This document shows positions 50,133 to 63,086 of a stretch of DNA of 64,000 bases, in pieces; position 1 is the first letter of the stretch, and every line of letters begins with the position of its first letter. Location: positions 2,452,805 to 2,516,804 of the forward strand of contig VWZL01006771.1 of NCBI GenBank assembly GCA_013396915.1. The letters are read 5' to 3'. The translations under genes and the position numbers were made by a program. Below the pieces are notes generated by a model. That model had not been told where the DNA came from. It was given only the letters and a program-made list of their open reading frames with translations, and ran no database searches. The stretch is from Stercorarius parasiticus (taxonomy: Eukaryota; Chordata; Aves; Charadriiformes; Stercorariidae).

Positions 50133-51326
50133 GCTCTTCCCCTGAATATAGGCCATGCCCAAAAATACGTGCAAGTAACATGACTCAGCCTCAGCTGGCG
50201 CAGAACCCAACAGAGCTAAAAGTTAATATAAGCCAAGAAATCAGCGCTCTATTTGTTTCTTCTTTTCCATGTACAAGCATGAAAGGAGACACACTTCAGT
50301 ATTTCAGGGATGTTTTATAGCCATGCTGCACATGCTAAATGAGAGTGCCGGGGAGGGGCAGGGTGGGGGCAGGAATCTTTATATAGAACGGAGAGCAGTA
50401 ATTCAGCCACCGACAGTCACATGAATGCAGCCCTGCTGAACACAAACAGGATCCTTCGCTGGTAGTAGGCTATTAGGCAGATAAGGCTCCACTTTGGATC
50501 TGAGAGACTTAAACTGACAAACGATCTCGTTTTTCTTCACCCCGCTAAGTGTGGCAGAGGGCAGGAGGAATCTCAGCACTTCCCACTGGCTACAGAACAG
50601 GTGTACTCATAAATATGCAAAGATGATTTCAAGATACAGTTTCTAATCCATGCTTTACGCCTGAACAATTTAAATGGCTTTCATCATGCAGACAGCATTG
50701 CTGTCTCTTTGCAAGTAGTTCCTTTATAATTTTAGGCTCTATAAGCTCTATTTTTGCTTAGTGTAGATTTCACGTGAATTTAAAAAAAAACAAAAAACAA
50801 AAAAAACCCCAACACACTGAATGGGGGTATTATTGAGAGAAAAGCATTTCTAGATGGAAAATAAATGTCACGACTTATCTCCAGAGCAGATTTCAAGACA
50901 TTTAAGGTGCACGTTTCTCTATAAATACCTCACACTGCATGGAGAATATCCTAATCTAGCTCTAAGCAAATACGATAAAGTAGAAGTAAACAGCAATAAC
51001 CAAAAAAGCAAACATCGAGCATGATTAGCAGAACACACACCTCAGCTGGTGTCTCTGCAGTCTTTGAGCTTCAGTAGTTAACGAGGTCGTTACTCTAAGA
51101 CAAGAATTTGTTTTAAATCAATTTAAGAATACAAAATATCAATTTTCAGCACATTGGTCCTGATATGTCTCATGAGCACTCTTGCACATATGAAAAAAAG
51201 AAGCTATTGCTAAAGGAGGCATGACATGAATTATCCACATCATGACCCTGCACTCAAGCCTGCCGTTCAAGAGGACTGGTGGAAAGCCAGATGACCAAGG
51301 AACATTCATGGGTCAGGATGGCGGAC

Positions 51327-51338
51327 TGACCCTGACCT
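51327..51338 (-). promoter_or_regulatory. DR0 nuclear-receptor element
   Basis: Read on the minus strand the sequence is AGGTCA followed directly by GGGTCA, a direct repeat of nuclear-receptor half-sites with no spacer. DR0 elements are the preferred target of NR6A1 (GCNF) homodimers. A further half-site-like GGGTCAG at 51,310-51,316 forms a hairpin with CTGACCC at 51,326-51,332. The motif is seen directly. Use in vivo is unknown. Confidence 0.25.
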
Positions 51339-51412
51339 GCCATACCAGGGCCAGATGCCTTTGGAGAGAAGCCCCAAAGGTCAGAGTTTACAATGAAACA
51401 ATGGGGAAAACA

Positions 51413-51437
51413 AGAGAGAGAGAGAGAGAGAGAGAGA
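51413..51437 (+). repeat. (AG)12 microsatellite
   Basis: Twelve and a half perfect AG dinucleotide units sit in purine-rich DNA. They are likely polymorphic in length between individuals. Confidence 0.97.
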
Positions 51438-52561
51438 TGAGAAGGAAAAAATGAAAGCAAAAGGAACATAGGCTGGCTTGCTTTTGCTGTCACATAGAGG
51501 TGATACTGACTGTGTGTTACCTTTCACAAAGGACCAGAAATGCTACAGAGCTTTTGTGATCACTAGTTGCTTCCAGCAAATTGGTAACAACTTCTCTAAA
51601 TATGGACTGGTTTCCCAGTCCTGAATGGGGTCTGTGTCTTTCCGCTAGGAGTACATCTCAGCCTCTTGTGCCATATATGTAAAGGCTCTGTCTGAAAATG
51701 CAAAATGTTCTCTTAGTACCAGCAATGACGAGACACAAAGAGAAGACGAGAAGAAAAAGTATCTCTTTCTTTCTACCATACACTCTGGCATAGATCCTTA
51801 AATATCAGAGATTGTTTCTGACTGTTCACAGACATAGCTTTAAGTGGAAGTAGACCCAGTAGTGCGGTCCTGATGCCAACATAGTTTTTGCCATTTATTT
51901 TTAGGTGAACTGGACTTCATTCTGAGTGAAAAAATAAATGCAAGAATATGTTTTGGCAAAACTTGTACTCCCTCCTTATTTAAGCCCCTGGAAATGAAGC
52001 TTCAGCTTTTACATTGAGAGGACTCCCATACTTCTGTTTTGGCGAGACTTCAGTCACCCCCTCAACTGTAATTCCTATTGTAATTCCTACTAGACACTCA
52101 TAGGAGCCCAGCCCAGGCAGATGCGGCTGCTCTATCGTCCTTGCTGGGCTCAGGGGTGGAATGCAGAAACCGATGAGGGGGGTGACCCAGGCCATGACAA
52201 CAGTCATACAATATTTTCAAAAGGAGCCTGGAGAACACCAGATGCCACAGTATTTCCGAAGGATATGGTTACTTAGAGGCTTTATTCTCTCTCTCTTAAC
52301 CCTAACATACCCACGTGAGCAATTTTTGATGAAGAAGCATACGTAACGTGTTTTATTATTACTTAAGTAAGACATCTAGGTAGCATTTGTCAGCTACCAT
52401 TTTCAAAACTATTACTTTTCACAAGGCCTCCACTAGCAAAACAACCTTGTATCTAGGGAGAAGTCAGGGGAGATTTTTTTGGGCGTCTGAGTTAGAGCAG
52501 ATTTATGACAGAAGTAAAAAGCCTGTGTAAAATTCAGATCACGAAGCTGTTCACGTTAGAA

Positions 52562-52588
52562 AAGCCAACTCTTATTTAGAGTTGGCTT
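52562..52588. other. perfect hairpin, 10-base stem
   Basis: AAGCCAACTC at 52,562-52,571 and GAGTTGGCTT at 52,579-52,588 are exact complements around a 7-base loop (TTATTTA). The stem is too short for a microRNA precursor, and no terminator role is expected in this setting. It may be the centre of a worn-down inverted repeat. Confidence 0.6.
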
Positions 52589-53511
52589 CTTTCTTCCCAA
52601 TTTCAGTCTAACATAGTCCTAGGTACTCAATTTGCTTGAGTCCTAAAAAAGTACAGAGGAACAAGATGAGGCCTGGAGTTATTTCTAGTATATCCTGAAG
52701 CAGAATGGCTCATAAAGGAAGTTAAATCTGAAACTACATTTATTATTTACCAGAAGTAACCAATTACAGACATGAACAGCCAAAGTGCATCTGAAGCAAT
52801 TTGACATTTTGAATGATGTGTAACAGACCTAACACTGCAGGTGATATTTTCCTATCAAAATAGACAGAAAAGCATTCTGCAGGTCAGCCAAAGCCAGAGC
52901 ACCACCTAGGAATGACAAACAGCATTATACAATAAGAGGACTTCAAACTGAAATTCCTTAAGCTTCAGAGACGCTGTGGTCTTTGTGTGATCTTTGGGAC
53001 AGAAAAGAACCCAGCGTATTTCTTGAACAGTCCAAAGAGCTGGCGCACGAGCCAGCCTAGATTCCTCCCAGAAGGACAGAGAAACCAGCACTGACTAGAA
53101 AGATCACAGGATTCCTACAGTTGTTGTTCTCAACATAGACCATGGAAGGAAAACTACTACAGACTAGGTTACCAGAAGTTACCAATGTCTCTAAAAGCAG
53201 TCAAAGATAAAATGTAACATCACTGTGCCTACTTCTGCCTCGAGACATCCCTCACACAGCTTCTTCACTTTTCCATAAGGTGACCCCAGGCACCTCGCTC
53301 AGCCACACAGCATCCTTTGTGGAACACAGCACAGACAGGAGGCTGACCTTCAAAGCTGAAGAAGAAATACTGGACTTGCCAGGAGCCCACATCTTCCTCA
53401 GAAATACCATCAGCAAACACTACCAGCCAAGGCATCATTGTGCTCAAGAAAAACAGTGTCTGGGCTGAGCAAAAGGAAATACCTTACTTCTCCCACTGCA
53501 GACAAAGGAAT

Positions 53512-53940
53512 ATGTTCTCTCTGTGTTTCACTGTGCTCCAGAAGTGGGTGCCTCTGGAGGTCAAAGATACCAGCTTTGTGAAACTCCCAACAAACAAAAC
53601 AGTTTTCACAGACCTGCTGATGGCAGCACAAAGGCACAGAGACGCTTTCACTGCTCCTGTACCCTTCACCTACCACCACCATGCAGACAGCAAATCCAAG
53701 GTACCACAACTGGCCAGTGAGGCAAAAGCACAGGCATCGGAGCAAAGAGCAGCCATCCTGATGAAACCTTCCGATGGGTTTGCCTTCAAAGTAGGAAGGG
53801 GCTTCTCAATAGCTGCAACTTACACTGAAAAAGCATGGATTCGAGGTGCTTTAAAATCACATATTGAATTACAAATAATAAAAAATTCAAGAAACACTGA
53901 CGGGGAAGGAAAGAAACAATATTCACAATCTGTTAACTAA
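53512..53940 (+). other. 142-codon ATG open frame in a GC-raised segment
   Basis: The frame is open from before 53,440, its first ATG is at 53,512, and it ends with TAA at 53,938-53,940. The first two thirds lie in a segment (about 53,230-53,800) that is clearly richer in G and C than its surroundings. The last third is AT-rich. The peptide is hydrophilic and Ala/Lys/Gln-rich in the middle (QLASEAKAQASEQRAAILMK). I recognise no domain, signal peptide or membrane segment. An adjoining open frame on the same strand (53,280-53,468) and a minus-strand frame (53,410-53,745) overlap it. This could be a degraded transposon or pseudogene, or chance in a GC-rich stretch. Confidence 0.12.
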
Positions 53941-56900
53941 ATATATACACCATGATATACTGTACGAAAACTAAAGGGAAATATACAACTAAAGCAGGAA
54001 AATAATACACTAGCTGTCTTACGGCGACTCATTTCATTGTTGAGTACAGACCTCACCTCCCAGAAGTACCAGGAAATAGGATGCAGGAAGGATTAATCTT
54101 CAGAGGAAGTGAGTGCTTTCTTATTCTTTATCCAAATGATTAAAAAGGACAATACCTTTATGTAAAAGCCACATATGATAAAGCCACATAAAAGCTTATG
54201 ATCAAGCTACATAAAATAAATTTTAAGGGACCTTTTAAAAATGTTATTGTTCTGCCACTTCATGCTTATACAGAAGTCCCCTGAGCTACAGGTAAATATA
54301 TGAGTAGTCAATATTTAAGCAAGTATTATCAGAGCAGCTGTATTTGATATCCTCTCAAACTGTAATGTATGCACATCTTACAGTGTTCAATATTGATTTA
54401 AAACAAATTACTACTGCAAGTAAATGTCAAGTCATCACTAGTAAACTACTGAAAACATACTAAACCTGAAATTCTCAACTGTTACAGTGTTTTTTGAAGT
54501 TACCAGGAAAATATATATCATAATACTGGACTAAAACATTTAGAAAATGCCACTAGGAAAGTACTTACCTCACTTCCGGTGTATTTCTGGTCAAGGGTGG
54601 ATTCAGTGGTTTACATTATCTATCCATATACACAAACTTCTTACATTCAGTATTTCTTAGAAAGGAGCCTTCTATCAAGTCTACTAGTAGGTAGATTTAT
54701 TTTTTTTTAGAAAGCTGTTGAGTCTTCTATGCGAGTCTTTCAGTGTTTTTCTAGCCTTACTAATATTTTCTGTCTTGTCTCCAATCTGAATTTCTCCAAT
54801 TTCCATTCCTAGGATTTGGATCTCCTCGTGTTTTTGACTGCTGCTGTAACTTTGCACTATGAGAAAATACTCCCCTTTCCCCAACACAAGGTTTGTCAAA
54901 TAATCAAAATAAACTCCCCAACTTTCTCCTGGTTAGCAATGCTTATTAGGACTGCTTTAATCCCCAATGTCCACGTCTCTACCCTTGGGCACTCTTAAAG
55001 ATGTCTTCTGAACTGTTTTGTCAAATTCTCCCAAGTCTGTGGTATGGATACTCACTCACATGACTAAAGTCAGAGTTTGTAAGAGACACAGATAAAACCT
55101 TGTGACTGGAATGTGTCAAATGCTTTAGCAGCATAAAATTCATAAACATAAAACACAATACTTTTTTTTCCGTCATCATCAAAAAAACAGACAAAAAGAA
55201 ATGAAATTTAATTCCTGCTAGTTGTTGCTTAACACAACAAACCAACTTTCTCTATTACAACATGGACCTGATTAAAAGTAGAACCAATTAAAAGTATTGC
55301 CAATCATATGGCAAATGAAACTGGGCTCTTCCAGCAAATTCAGCAGAGGGGGTCTGCCATTGTCATCATTCAGGAAAGAATAGGGACGTTTCTGCATTTT
55401 GCTGTTTCACTAGGTAACTGTTGTTTGTTCATCCTCAGGCATCTGTCAAAGAAGTCTAGCATTTGAAATGCAATTTCCATTTTAAGATTCTTTCACAAAG
55501 TTGAAGTGTTTGCATGTCACCACAATGCCATCATTTTACTTGTTCAGGCATTCATGACAAATATTATCCCATTATTTGATTAACATTTCTTTCAACAAGG
55601 ACAAGAGAGGAATGGCCTGCAAAATTCTAGACTTTGCTCATTCTCCTTGCAATTATAACACAGAAAAATATGAGTTAATATGACTAAGGGTAATCCCTCA
55701 AAAAAAAAAAAAGGTTAAGTTTCATTATTTGCTATGACCTCGCAGCATGTAGCTGTACAAGACACCATAAGAATGTGGATTTCAGAAGGAAACTTTCTGT
55801 ACAATTTCAGAACTGTTCCGTAACGAGATACTAGATTCCCAAAGACCAATTTGGTCTATTTTCTCATTAAATGGTAATAGATGCAACAGCCCTGTAATCA
55901 TCCAGCTGATTCTGCAGACGTCTATCCGGAGGGGCCACACAGAGAGGACAGTGCAGCCCTGCTTTCTGTGAAGAGATTGTTGCTAGGGTCTCTTTTATTT
56001 TGCCATGCTGTTCATGGACACATGGACATCCACACACTAGGAGAAAAAGTGTCAGTACACTTAATTTGGGTCTCTAAGACAACCATAAGTCTCTAAACTT
56101 TTGCTAGCCTAGGCAGACTTTCAACCACCAGCCTACTAGCGAAAGAGCAGGCTCCATCACTTACACTTCAGTGTTTGTCACAGAGTTCGTTAAGAAACAT
56201 TTTCCTGGCTTCTGAACAGCTCCTACCAGACCAGACTTATAAGATCTTTTTTTTTGATATTTTAATCTTACATACACATCAAGCCAAGATTTGAATAAAG
56301 AAATTGCAGATGTCACGATTAGTGTGGAGGTATCATTTCTGTATCCAGAGAGCAACAGGACCAAACGCAGGTCCTAATACTCATTTTTACTTCCATATAA
56401 GCAAGCAACATTTGAAGAATCCCTTCTTCCCCTCAACTGCCACCATTCTGCAGACCCAGCCATACACATAAAAGCAAACACCACCTTATGCATGCTAAAA
56501 GACAGATTATTAATGGTCCATTTCAGTCTTTGGAAATCAAACAGCCCCTTCAAAAGTCACAGGAAACACTTCCTTCCCTTCCAAGTTATCAAGATACTTT
56601 GTAAGAATTCTTTCTTTCTCTAGTCATCTAACCATTTAACACAATACTCTTAAAAAGAGGTCATTCAGACCAGACATCATGTACTTTACATCGGCTGTAA
56701 AATGATGTGACAATTATCCACACCCCGGCATTTAACACTGCAGGTTATGTGTCAAACAGACTATGCTGACCACACTGCCAAGAACCTGCAGCCCACTCTG
56801 TTCTCAGAAAAGGCACAAGAAGCACCATGGCATACCTTCATCCATCCTCAAGAGCTGTGCACAGCCTGCTCTGGTATGACTCCACAAGGCTATAGGGCAG

Positions 56901-57159
56901 AAGCCTCCTCTTCTGTGGCCAGAGGCTCCAGCCAAAGCCATGGCCATGGTCTTCACAGCACCTCTCTCAAGCTGAATTGCTTTGAGCAATTAGAATTAGA
57001 AGTCCTAGCTAAGATTACTGGAAAAAAAAAAAACTTGATTGATTTACACAAGCCTAAAATGAGCAATTCCCTGATGCATTCCACCAAGCGGAGTTAAATG
57101 AAACCAGTTCCAGTTTTTTAGTGTATGTTTACCCTAGTAATACACGGAAAGATCAGAAA

Positions 57160-57443
57160 TAGAATCATACAATGATTTGGGTTGGAAGGGACCTTAAAGA
57201 TCATCTAGTTCCAACCCCCCTGCCATAGGCAGAGACACCTCCCACTAGACCAGGTTGCCCAAAGTCCCATCCAGCCTGGCCTTGGACACCTCCAGGGATG
57301 GGGCAGACACAACTTCCCTGGGCAACCTGTTCTACTGCCTCACTACCCCCACAGTAAAGAATTTCTTCCCAATATCTAACCAAAATCTCCCCTCTTTCAG
57401 TTTAAAATCATTACCCCTCATCCTATCACTAAATAACCCTGCA
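57160..57443 (-). mobile_element. CR1 LINE 3' fragment
   Basis: Starting at the left with a remnant of the terminal octamer (ATAGAATCATACAATG), the + strand shows the complete reverse-complement CR1 3' UTR (GGTTGGAAGGGACCTTAAAG, then CCACTAGACCAGGTTGCCC). It then covers part of the ORF2-tail coding region up to CCCTCATCCTATCACTAAAT. It is 5'-truncated at about 57,443. The wording is very close to the copies near 17.2 and 29.4 kb, so they come from the same subfamily and probably a similar period of activity. Confidence 0.95.
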
Positions 57444-58786
57444 GAGAGCAATCATGTGTTGGAAATGCCCCCCATACCACCACAGTCAAGGACGGAATCA
57501 GGGGCCACTGCTAATGAGTAGAAAAGGCTCTTAACAAGCCAAGGAAAGCCTGCTGTATCCAGACCCCACAGCTGGGTGGCTGACTGCAAGGAGGTTCTCC
57601 AGAAGAAAGGGGAAAAAAAAGGAGGCGGGGGAGGAAAGAAGGCAGAATGGGATCATCAGGAGTTTGGCAAAAATGAAGCTCACCCACCAGGAAGGTAGGG
57701 GAATATACATGCATAATTTTACAGGGATTAAGAGCTTGTGTCAAATCTGTGATGTGCTGTGGTGAATTCTTATACTGCAGTGAGTCATCTTGTCTGACAG
57801 TTGCCGGGGAATTAAAGCAGTTATTTTTAAAAAATTATACGTCCTGCTTGACGCGTTATACAAATAGCCTCTTAAAAAATTAAAATGCAGTCAATGCATT
57901 TTTAAGTATAGAAGAGCTATGGTACATTTAGGATTCTCTGTACCACACCACAAACATCCATTCTGAGCTATGAAAACCTGAAGGAGTCTATTGATGTCCC
58001 TTCAGAGAAACATTGATCTTTCTGCTGCTCCCAATCCAAATGCTGCATCAAAAATTAGTTTATTATATCTGCCTTTCATACAGCACAAAAATATTTTTCC
58101 CTGAGAAAAATTAACCACAAAGGGAAGACATGTGCTAAATATGAGTTCCTTCAATACCAAAGGGTGTTTGGTTTGCTAGGATGAAGACCATTTGAATCCA
58201 AACAACAGCATATCCCTTATAATGGAATAACAACGGCAGGTCAATACCTTCCTAGAGAAAAGCAGTGTGTTGACTCACATCCATAGGTGCACATCCCGCT
58301 GCTGGTTTGGCAATGGGAAGCGGCGCTGGCTCTTGCTCCCTGCGCTGTGCAGCAGCATCACCCAGACGTACCCCGAAGCTGCAAAGGGCAGCTCCTTCCG
58401 AATCCTGTTCTCATTATAAATACACCGCTTACTGCCTGTTTTGCCTATAAAACTGACACCCCACTGGCAATTTTCACACTTCCTTGGGAGAAGTTTTTCG
58501 AGTGTGTCTGTTGTGTAATACAGTAAAGATCATCTGAATGATCTATTAAGTGTAACCCTTGGGCAACAATGCTGCTCAACATCAGCTGGCAGTAAAGGTA
58601 TATTTACAGCATGCCTTCGGGACAGCTGTTCTGGGAACATCCTGGAGATTTGCATAGTCTATTTTACAAGGCATTACAATGTACTTCAACTGAACGAGTG
58701 ACAGAGAATCCTTTCGACACAACACCACCCATTAAAAGCCCTTAAGTCCAAATAGCACAATGAAGTGAAGTAGGTAGATATTTATT

Positions 58787-58807
58787 AAAAAAAAAAAAAA
58801 AAAAAAA
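58787..58807 (+). repeat. A21 homopolymer
   Basis: The longest homopolymer in the window is preceded by TATTTATT. No retrocopy body is visible to the left. Confidence 0.95.
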
Positions 58808-60569
58808 CTTCAAATTCCAGCACCTTAAAATGCAAATGGTTATTAACTTGTGAGTGAATTTAAACTGTTTTTAAAATAACCACCTTACTGACCCTCTCCA
58901 ACTTGAGCACCACCCAAGAAATAAACCAGGCTGATGAGCGGAGCTTCATCTTACAAAGAAAGAAGTTTCTCTTGCCAGTGCTCTTGATTTTATCATAATT
59001 CCCATGGCATTTGGTATATTTTCTTAAAGCCTCAGATCTTGTAGGTAACTCGCATGAAAATTTCAGCTTTATGTATTTTGAGTAAACTAGTCCTCTCTTT
59101 GCCAGAAAAAGAACTGAAAACATGAGCCAACTGCACCCTAACGGCTCAAAAAACAAGAAGCAAATGCGAGTATTGAATTTCTTAGCTCATTTCTCACCTA
59201 AACTCAGAAAGTATTAACACTTTGTCATTGCACAGGTGATACCCACTTGCTAAGCAGAGCACTATCTCTCAAGGAGTGAATTAAAAGGATGACTTTGCGT
59301 CCCAAATCACAGAGGTGTGGTAGTTATTGAAATTTTCACACTTTGAAACCTCTCCACAGGTGAAGAGTCAGCTGGCAAATGTTACGGAGAAATAACAACT
59401 TGAGGAGAACTACAGTTCTCTGGCCCCAACCCAGTGACCACATGCAGACAACAAAAGACAGAACTTATACCTAATAAAATAATAAACCTGGTCAGACAAT
59501 GACCCAATCAACCCTAACAATATTACTGAATATAATCGAGCCAGTCCATACAGTGAAAGCTGAGGACCAAATTAATTAGCTGAGTGCATGTTCAGTGCCT
59601 TTGGGAATAAGTAACCACTCATTAAAGATCTGCTGACACTTTTTTGAAAGTGCTCTTTGGAGAAAAGTTCAGACTTTCAAAAGAAAAAAAAAAACACAAC
59701 AAAACCTGCTATGCCTCGTATGTTTAAAATGGAAGAGTATGGTATGGAATATAGGGAGAATAGTTTCTGAACAGGATGGTTTTCACATTTTCCATGTGGC
59801 GTCTGTGGTTCTTTAAGTGTTTCTGCTATGTTATCTGACACTGGGATAAAATACTGGAAGAACTATAGAGCATCTTTTCCCAATTAATTTTGGTTCAGGA
59901 AGTAATTGGAAGGGCAATATAACCTTGTATACCCTTAAATTGAGGGGAAAATGAGAAAAGTATTTGGGGGGCTTTTTTTTTTTTAATTCTTAAGTTTTTT
60001 TTAAGAATAGAAGGGTTGTGGAATTACTTTTTCTTAATAAGACAGCACATTTCAGGACTCCTGGTTTTATTAAATCAGTTCTTCAGTTAACAACCCCCAA
60101 GCTATTCTAAAAAACAAGATGATTCATCTATTTCCACCCAGTACAATTTTATACATCGTTAGAAAACTAAAGCCTCGTAAAATTCTAAGCAGCCCTAAAG
60201 AACAACTACTGCAGAGTGACATGTTGATTGCATCAGCCTAGAAGGGCTACAGTTTTGAGCAACGCAAGCTTTAGTACACTCAGTGGAAACTACTACAGAG
60301 TGTCAAAAAACATGTATATAACATGCCAGCATCAGGCACATTCACTCGAACACAGCAAAACAAATGTCTTCAGAATATCTGGTGGGATAAGGATGATTCC
60401 ACAACTTGTAATACTCATAGAATTTAAAACTGCTGCCGCGCCCCTGTGTTCTGAGACGCACAGAAGCATTCTCCCAACATGAAGTGAAAACACGGTCAAG
60501 AAGCGTGTTATTAATGCCTTAGGCTGAACAATACATTACATGCCAACACATCGACGTGAACATCATTCT

Positions 60570-60589
60570 CAGCACTCACCAGAGTGCTG
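60570..60589. other. perfect hairpin, 8-base stem and 4-base loop
   Basis: CAGCACTC and GAGTGCTG pair exactly around ACCA. The hairpin overlaps a minus-strand donor-like CTG/GTGAGT at the left edge of a GC-rich islet (60,575-60,665). The minus strand of that islet has one open frame with a weak acceptor, CTCAG, at about 60,656. This is an exon possibility I cannot support further. Confidence 0.4.
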
Positions 60590-61362
60590 GGTACCTCCGT
60601 CACCCAGTCCCCACGCAGGGCGGGCTACCAGGACGCAGGCGCTGAGGGGACTGCTGAGCACTTCTGACTCTGATTGATCTTCACCTTTTAAATCATAATA
60701 ACGAAACTAACAACATCTAAAATGTTTACCCGAATTTGCATCCATAGTACCTTTTAAATAGCTATGTTTAAAACAAAAAAAGCCCATCAAGCCCACAACA
60801 AAGGGGAGGTAGAAGGCATGTGGCTTGCCTGCAATAACCAAGGGGTGAGGATTGCCACAGAGACGGTCTGAGCAGAACACCAAGTAAACACCTTCCTGAC
60901 AAACTGCTCCTCCCTCTACACCAAGGAGCAGCGCAGAACTGCCTAAACGCTTGGAAAAAAAAAAAAGAAACCCAAAAAAAACCCACCCAACCAAAAAGGC
61001 ACTTTGCCCTATCATCTAAAAAACACATGCTACCTGTGTGGCAGCCGCTTCCTGAGGTTCTCCTGCCAGCATCCCTGCCTAGTGCATGGATGAACGGGGA
61101 ACTCGAGATTTGGCTACAAGGGGAGGGGAAAAAACACCATGGCCAAATTTAAATGTATGATGAGTACCAGCGAAGACTGTAATTACAGCATCTGCAGAGT
61201 GCTCGCTGTGCTAGTGACACAGCTCTCTGGTCACAGGGACACCAGCTATTTCATGTTAGGTGTCCAGACGCATTGCGTGGGTAGGACCTGCGCTATCACA
61301 CAAGACACTTCCAGGAGCTAGGAAGGAGATAGCTTTAGCTCACAACCAAGAAACAATCTTAC

Positions 61363-61474
61363 AATAATCCTGTCGGTGGCTTCTCTCTTTTCCACAAAGC
61401 AGCAGCTTTCTTTCAGAAGCTGTTCCTGAAGCTGCACTGTCCGTAACAGATTTTGGCACCAGAGAACTGGGTTG
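61363..61474 (-). CDS. candidate coding exon, helical peptide, unidentified
   Basis: The minus strand is open across 112 bases, ending at a donor-like ATT/GTAAGA (61,357-61,362). The peptide is Leu/Gln/Glu-rich with heptad-like spacing (CQNLLRTVQLQEQLLKESCC), as in a short amphipathic helix or coiled coil. The acceptor (CCGCTTGTACCCAAG, before 61,474) is mediocre. An alternative, GGACAG at about 61,440, would shorten the exon. With the first boundary the exon begins after two bases of a codon and ends in phase 0. It is therefore phase-compatible with the candidate first exon ending at 63,148. I do not recognise the protein. Confidence 0.15.
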
Positions 61475-61801
61475 CTTGGGTACAAGCGGCAGATGCAAGA
61501 CCCACAGCATTCAGTAGTGCCAGAACCGAAAAACTCAGGCTCACACACAACACAACAAACAGATTCAGACATCCAGCATTTGAAAAACACTTTCCTAGCA
61601 AGTGTGACTCGGGAAAGCACTTCAAAAAGGGGCACAATTTACAGCAGTCGCTCAGCTCCCCATGTTATCAATGAGACCCGAACGCATGTTTAAGCATGCG
61701 GTTGATTATTGCCTTCAAGAGTTTCCTGCTTCACAAAGGCAGCAGAGACACCCTAACATGTCATGAGCTTAGCACGCGTTAAAAGCTCAGTCTTGTGAAT
61801 A

Positions 61802-61910
61802 TTTACGTACATACATAAGCGTGTCGTGGTGAGCGTACTCCACTGAAGCCAATGGACTGGCTCATAAGGGTTAAGTTAAGCACATACATAAAGTGCTGCA
61901 TGTTCAGGCC
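61802..61910. repeat. ancient palindromic (MITE-like) repeat fossil
   Basis: The order TTTACGTACATACATAAGC, GTGAGCGTACTCCACTGAAG, CCAATGGACTGGCTCATAAG, GTTAAGTTAAGCACATACAT, AAGTGCTGCATGTTCAGGCC follows the well-known old archosaur/turtle repeat with its near-palindromic centre 'ccactgaagccaatgg'. Both arms are present, unlike the half-copy near 48.3 kb. It is highly decayed and inactive. Confidence 0.55.
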
Positions 61911-62947
61911 ATAAAGATGCACAAAGCTGCCTTGAAAAGCATTTAACTCAAGAGTTAGCATGGCCAGAGGATGACCAGTCTTCTACAACACAACGAAACT
62001 GTACAAATTACCAATCCCACTATCTGTAGGGATTAGTTTTGGGAACAGGCCAAAGGAGTTGCAACACAGGTCCCTAAAGGTAGGAGCTTTAAGGAGTGAA
62101 TGATTTCATTTCCTCAGGCACCGAGTACTGTAATGTTCTTAACTAAGAGCACATCAAGAGCAGTTTGGGGGAAGACACTGAAACCGGGATGCTGACCCTT
62201 TCTCCACACGCTTCCCAATTCCAACCAATCTTCGTTTAGGATGCCACGGCACCCAGTCCAAAAACACGAGCCATCCTGTCTACTGAGTGTAACGTCAGTG
62301 GCACAGAAGGAAAGAGGTTGTCAGTGGGCTAAATTCATCCCAGCTCTAGCTGCGGGGAAGTTACAGCAGTGCAGATACAGATGTCCAATTGCAAACCACG
62401 TCCCACATCCTCAGAGCCTCCTTGGATTATGCTTACAGCAACAGAAGCTGCACCGTAAAACTGTAATACAACTTTAATACACTGAATTAGCATATTTCTT
62501 AGTGAAGGTCTACGCCAGTTTGATTTTGGTCTTCTGCAAGCATTTGCTAACAGCTGTTTTAATTAGTGTCTCGTTGGTGTGTAGACAATGATGCGATACA
62601 CACCAAGAAACATCTTCTGCATGAAGCGAGAACGTTACATATACCGCGATATAAACAGTCCTTCCTCCCATCCTCACCACCACAGATAAGGGCCAATCGA
62701 CAGGCAGTGCATCACAGAAAGGCAATATTGTATTTAACCCCCCTTATTTCAGGTTTTCAGGGCACGCTCGGGGCCGGGGAAAGGCACAGAAACGAGAGCC
62801 ACAAGCAATCCCAGTAGCTCAGTCTCCTCTTCACCCTCAAAGCGTTAAAAGGAAAATACAATGTCAACATCAGCTCCTCCCTGCTGATGGAACTGGCTCG
62901 AGCACATTTTACTTTCTGGCTTGGAGCCCTTACAAACCGTTACAAAA

Positions 62948-62969
62948 AGACAGAAAGACAGACAGACAG
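62948..62969 (+). repeat. short (AGAC)n repeat
   Basis: About five imperfect AGAC/AGAA tetranucleotide units. It is a minor microsatellite. Confidence 0.7.
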
Positions 62970-63086
62970 CTCAATATATCGACCACTTCCAATAACTAAT
63001 TTGGGACGGGCTGGGTAATTCGCCCCTTCTGTTAAGTGCTATAGCCCCTCGGTGGTGAATGAACCCTGATATTTGGGGGTTTTATT

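Larger units (their letters stand above)
49581..57159. other. non-coding stretch with several small repeats
   Basis: About 7.6 kb without a supportable gene. It holds the 27-base duplication at 50.08-50.13 kb, the DR0 motif and (AG)n repeat near 51.3-51.4 kb, the hairpin at 52.56 kb and the GC-raised 53.3-53.9 kb segment with the longest open frame of the window. A consensus minus-strand donor (GAG/GTAAGT) at about 54,570 has stops in all three frames upstream, so if it is used the exon is non-coding. The remainder is ordinary AT-rich DNA. Confidence 0.5.

Noticed and set aside
54571..54660. Exon before the perfect minus-strand donor GAG/GTAAGT
   Set aside because: Stops occur in every frame and there is no convincing acceptor. 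An isolated consensus donor is expected by chance in 64 kb.
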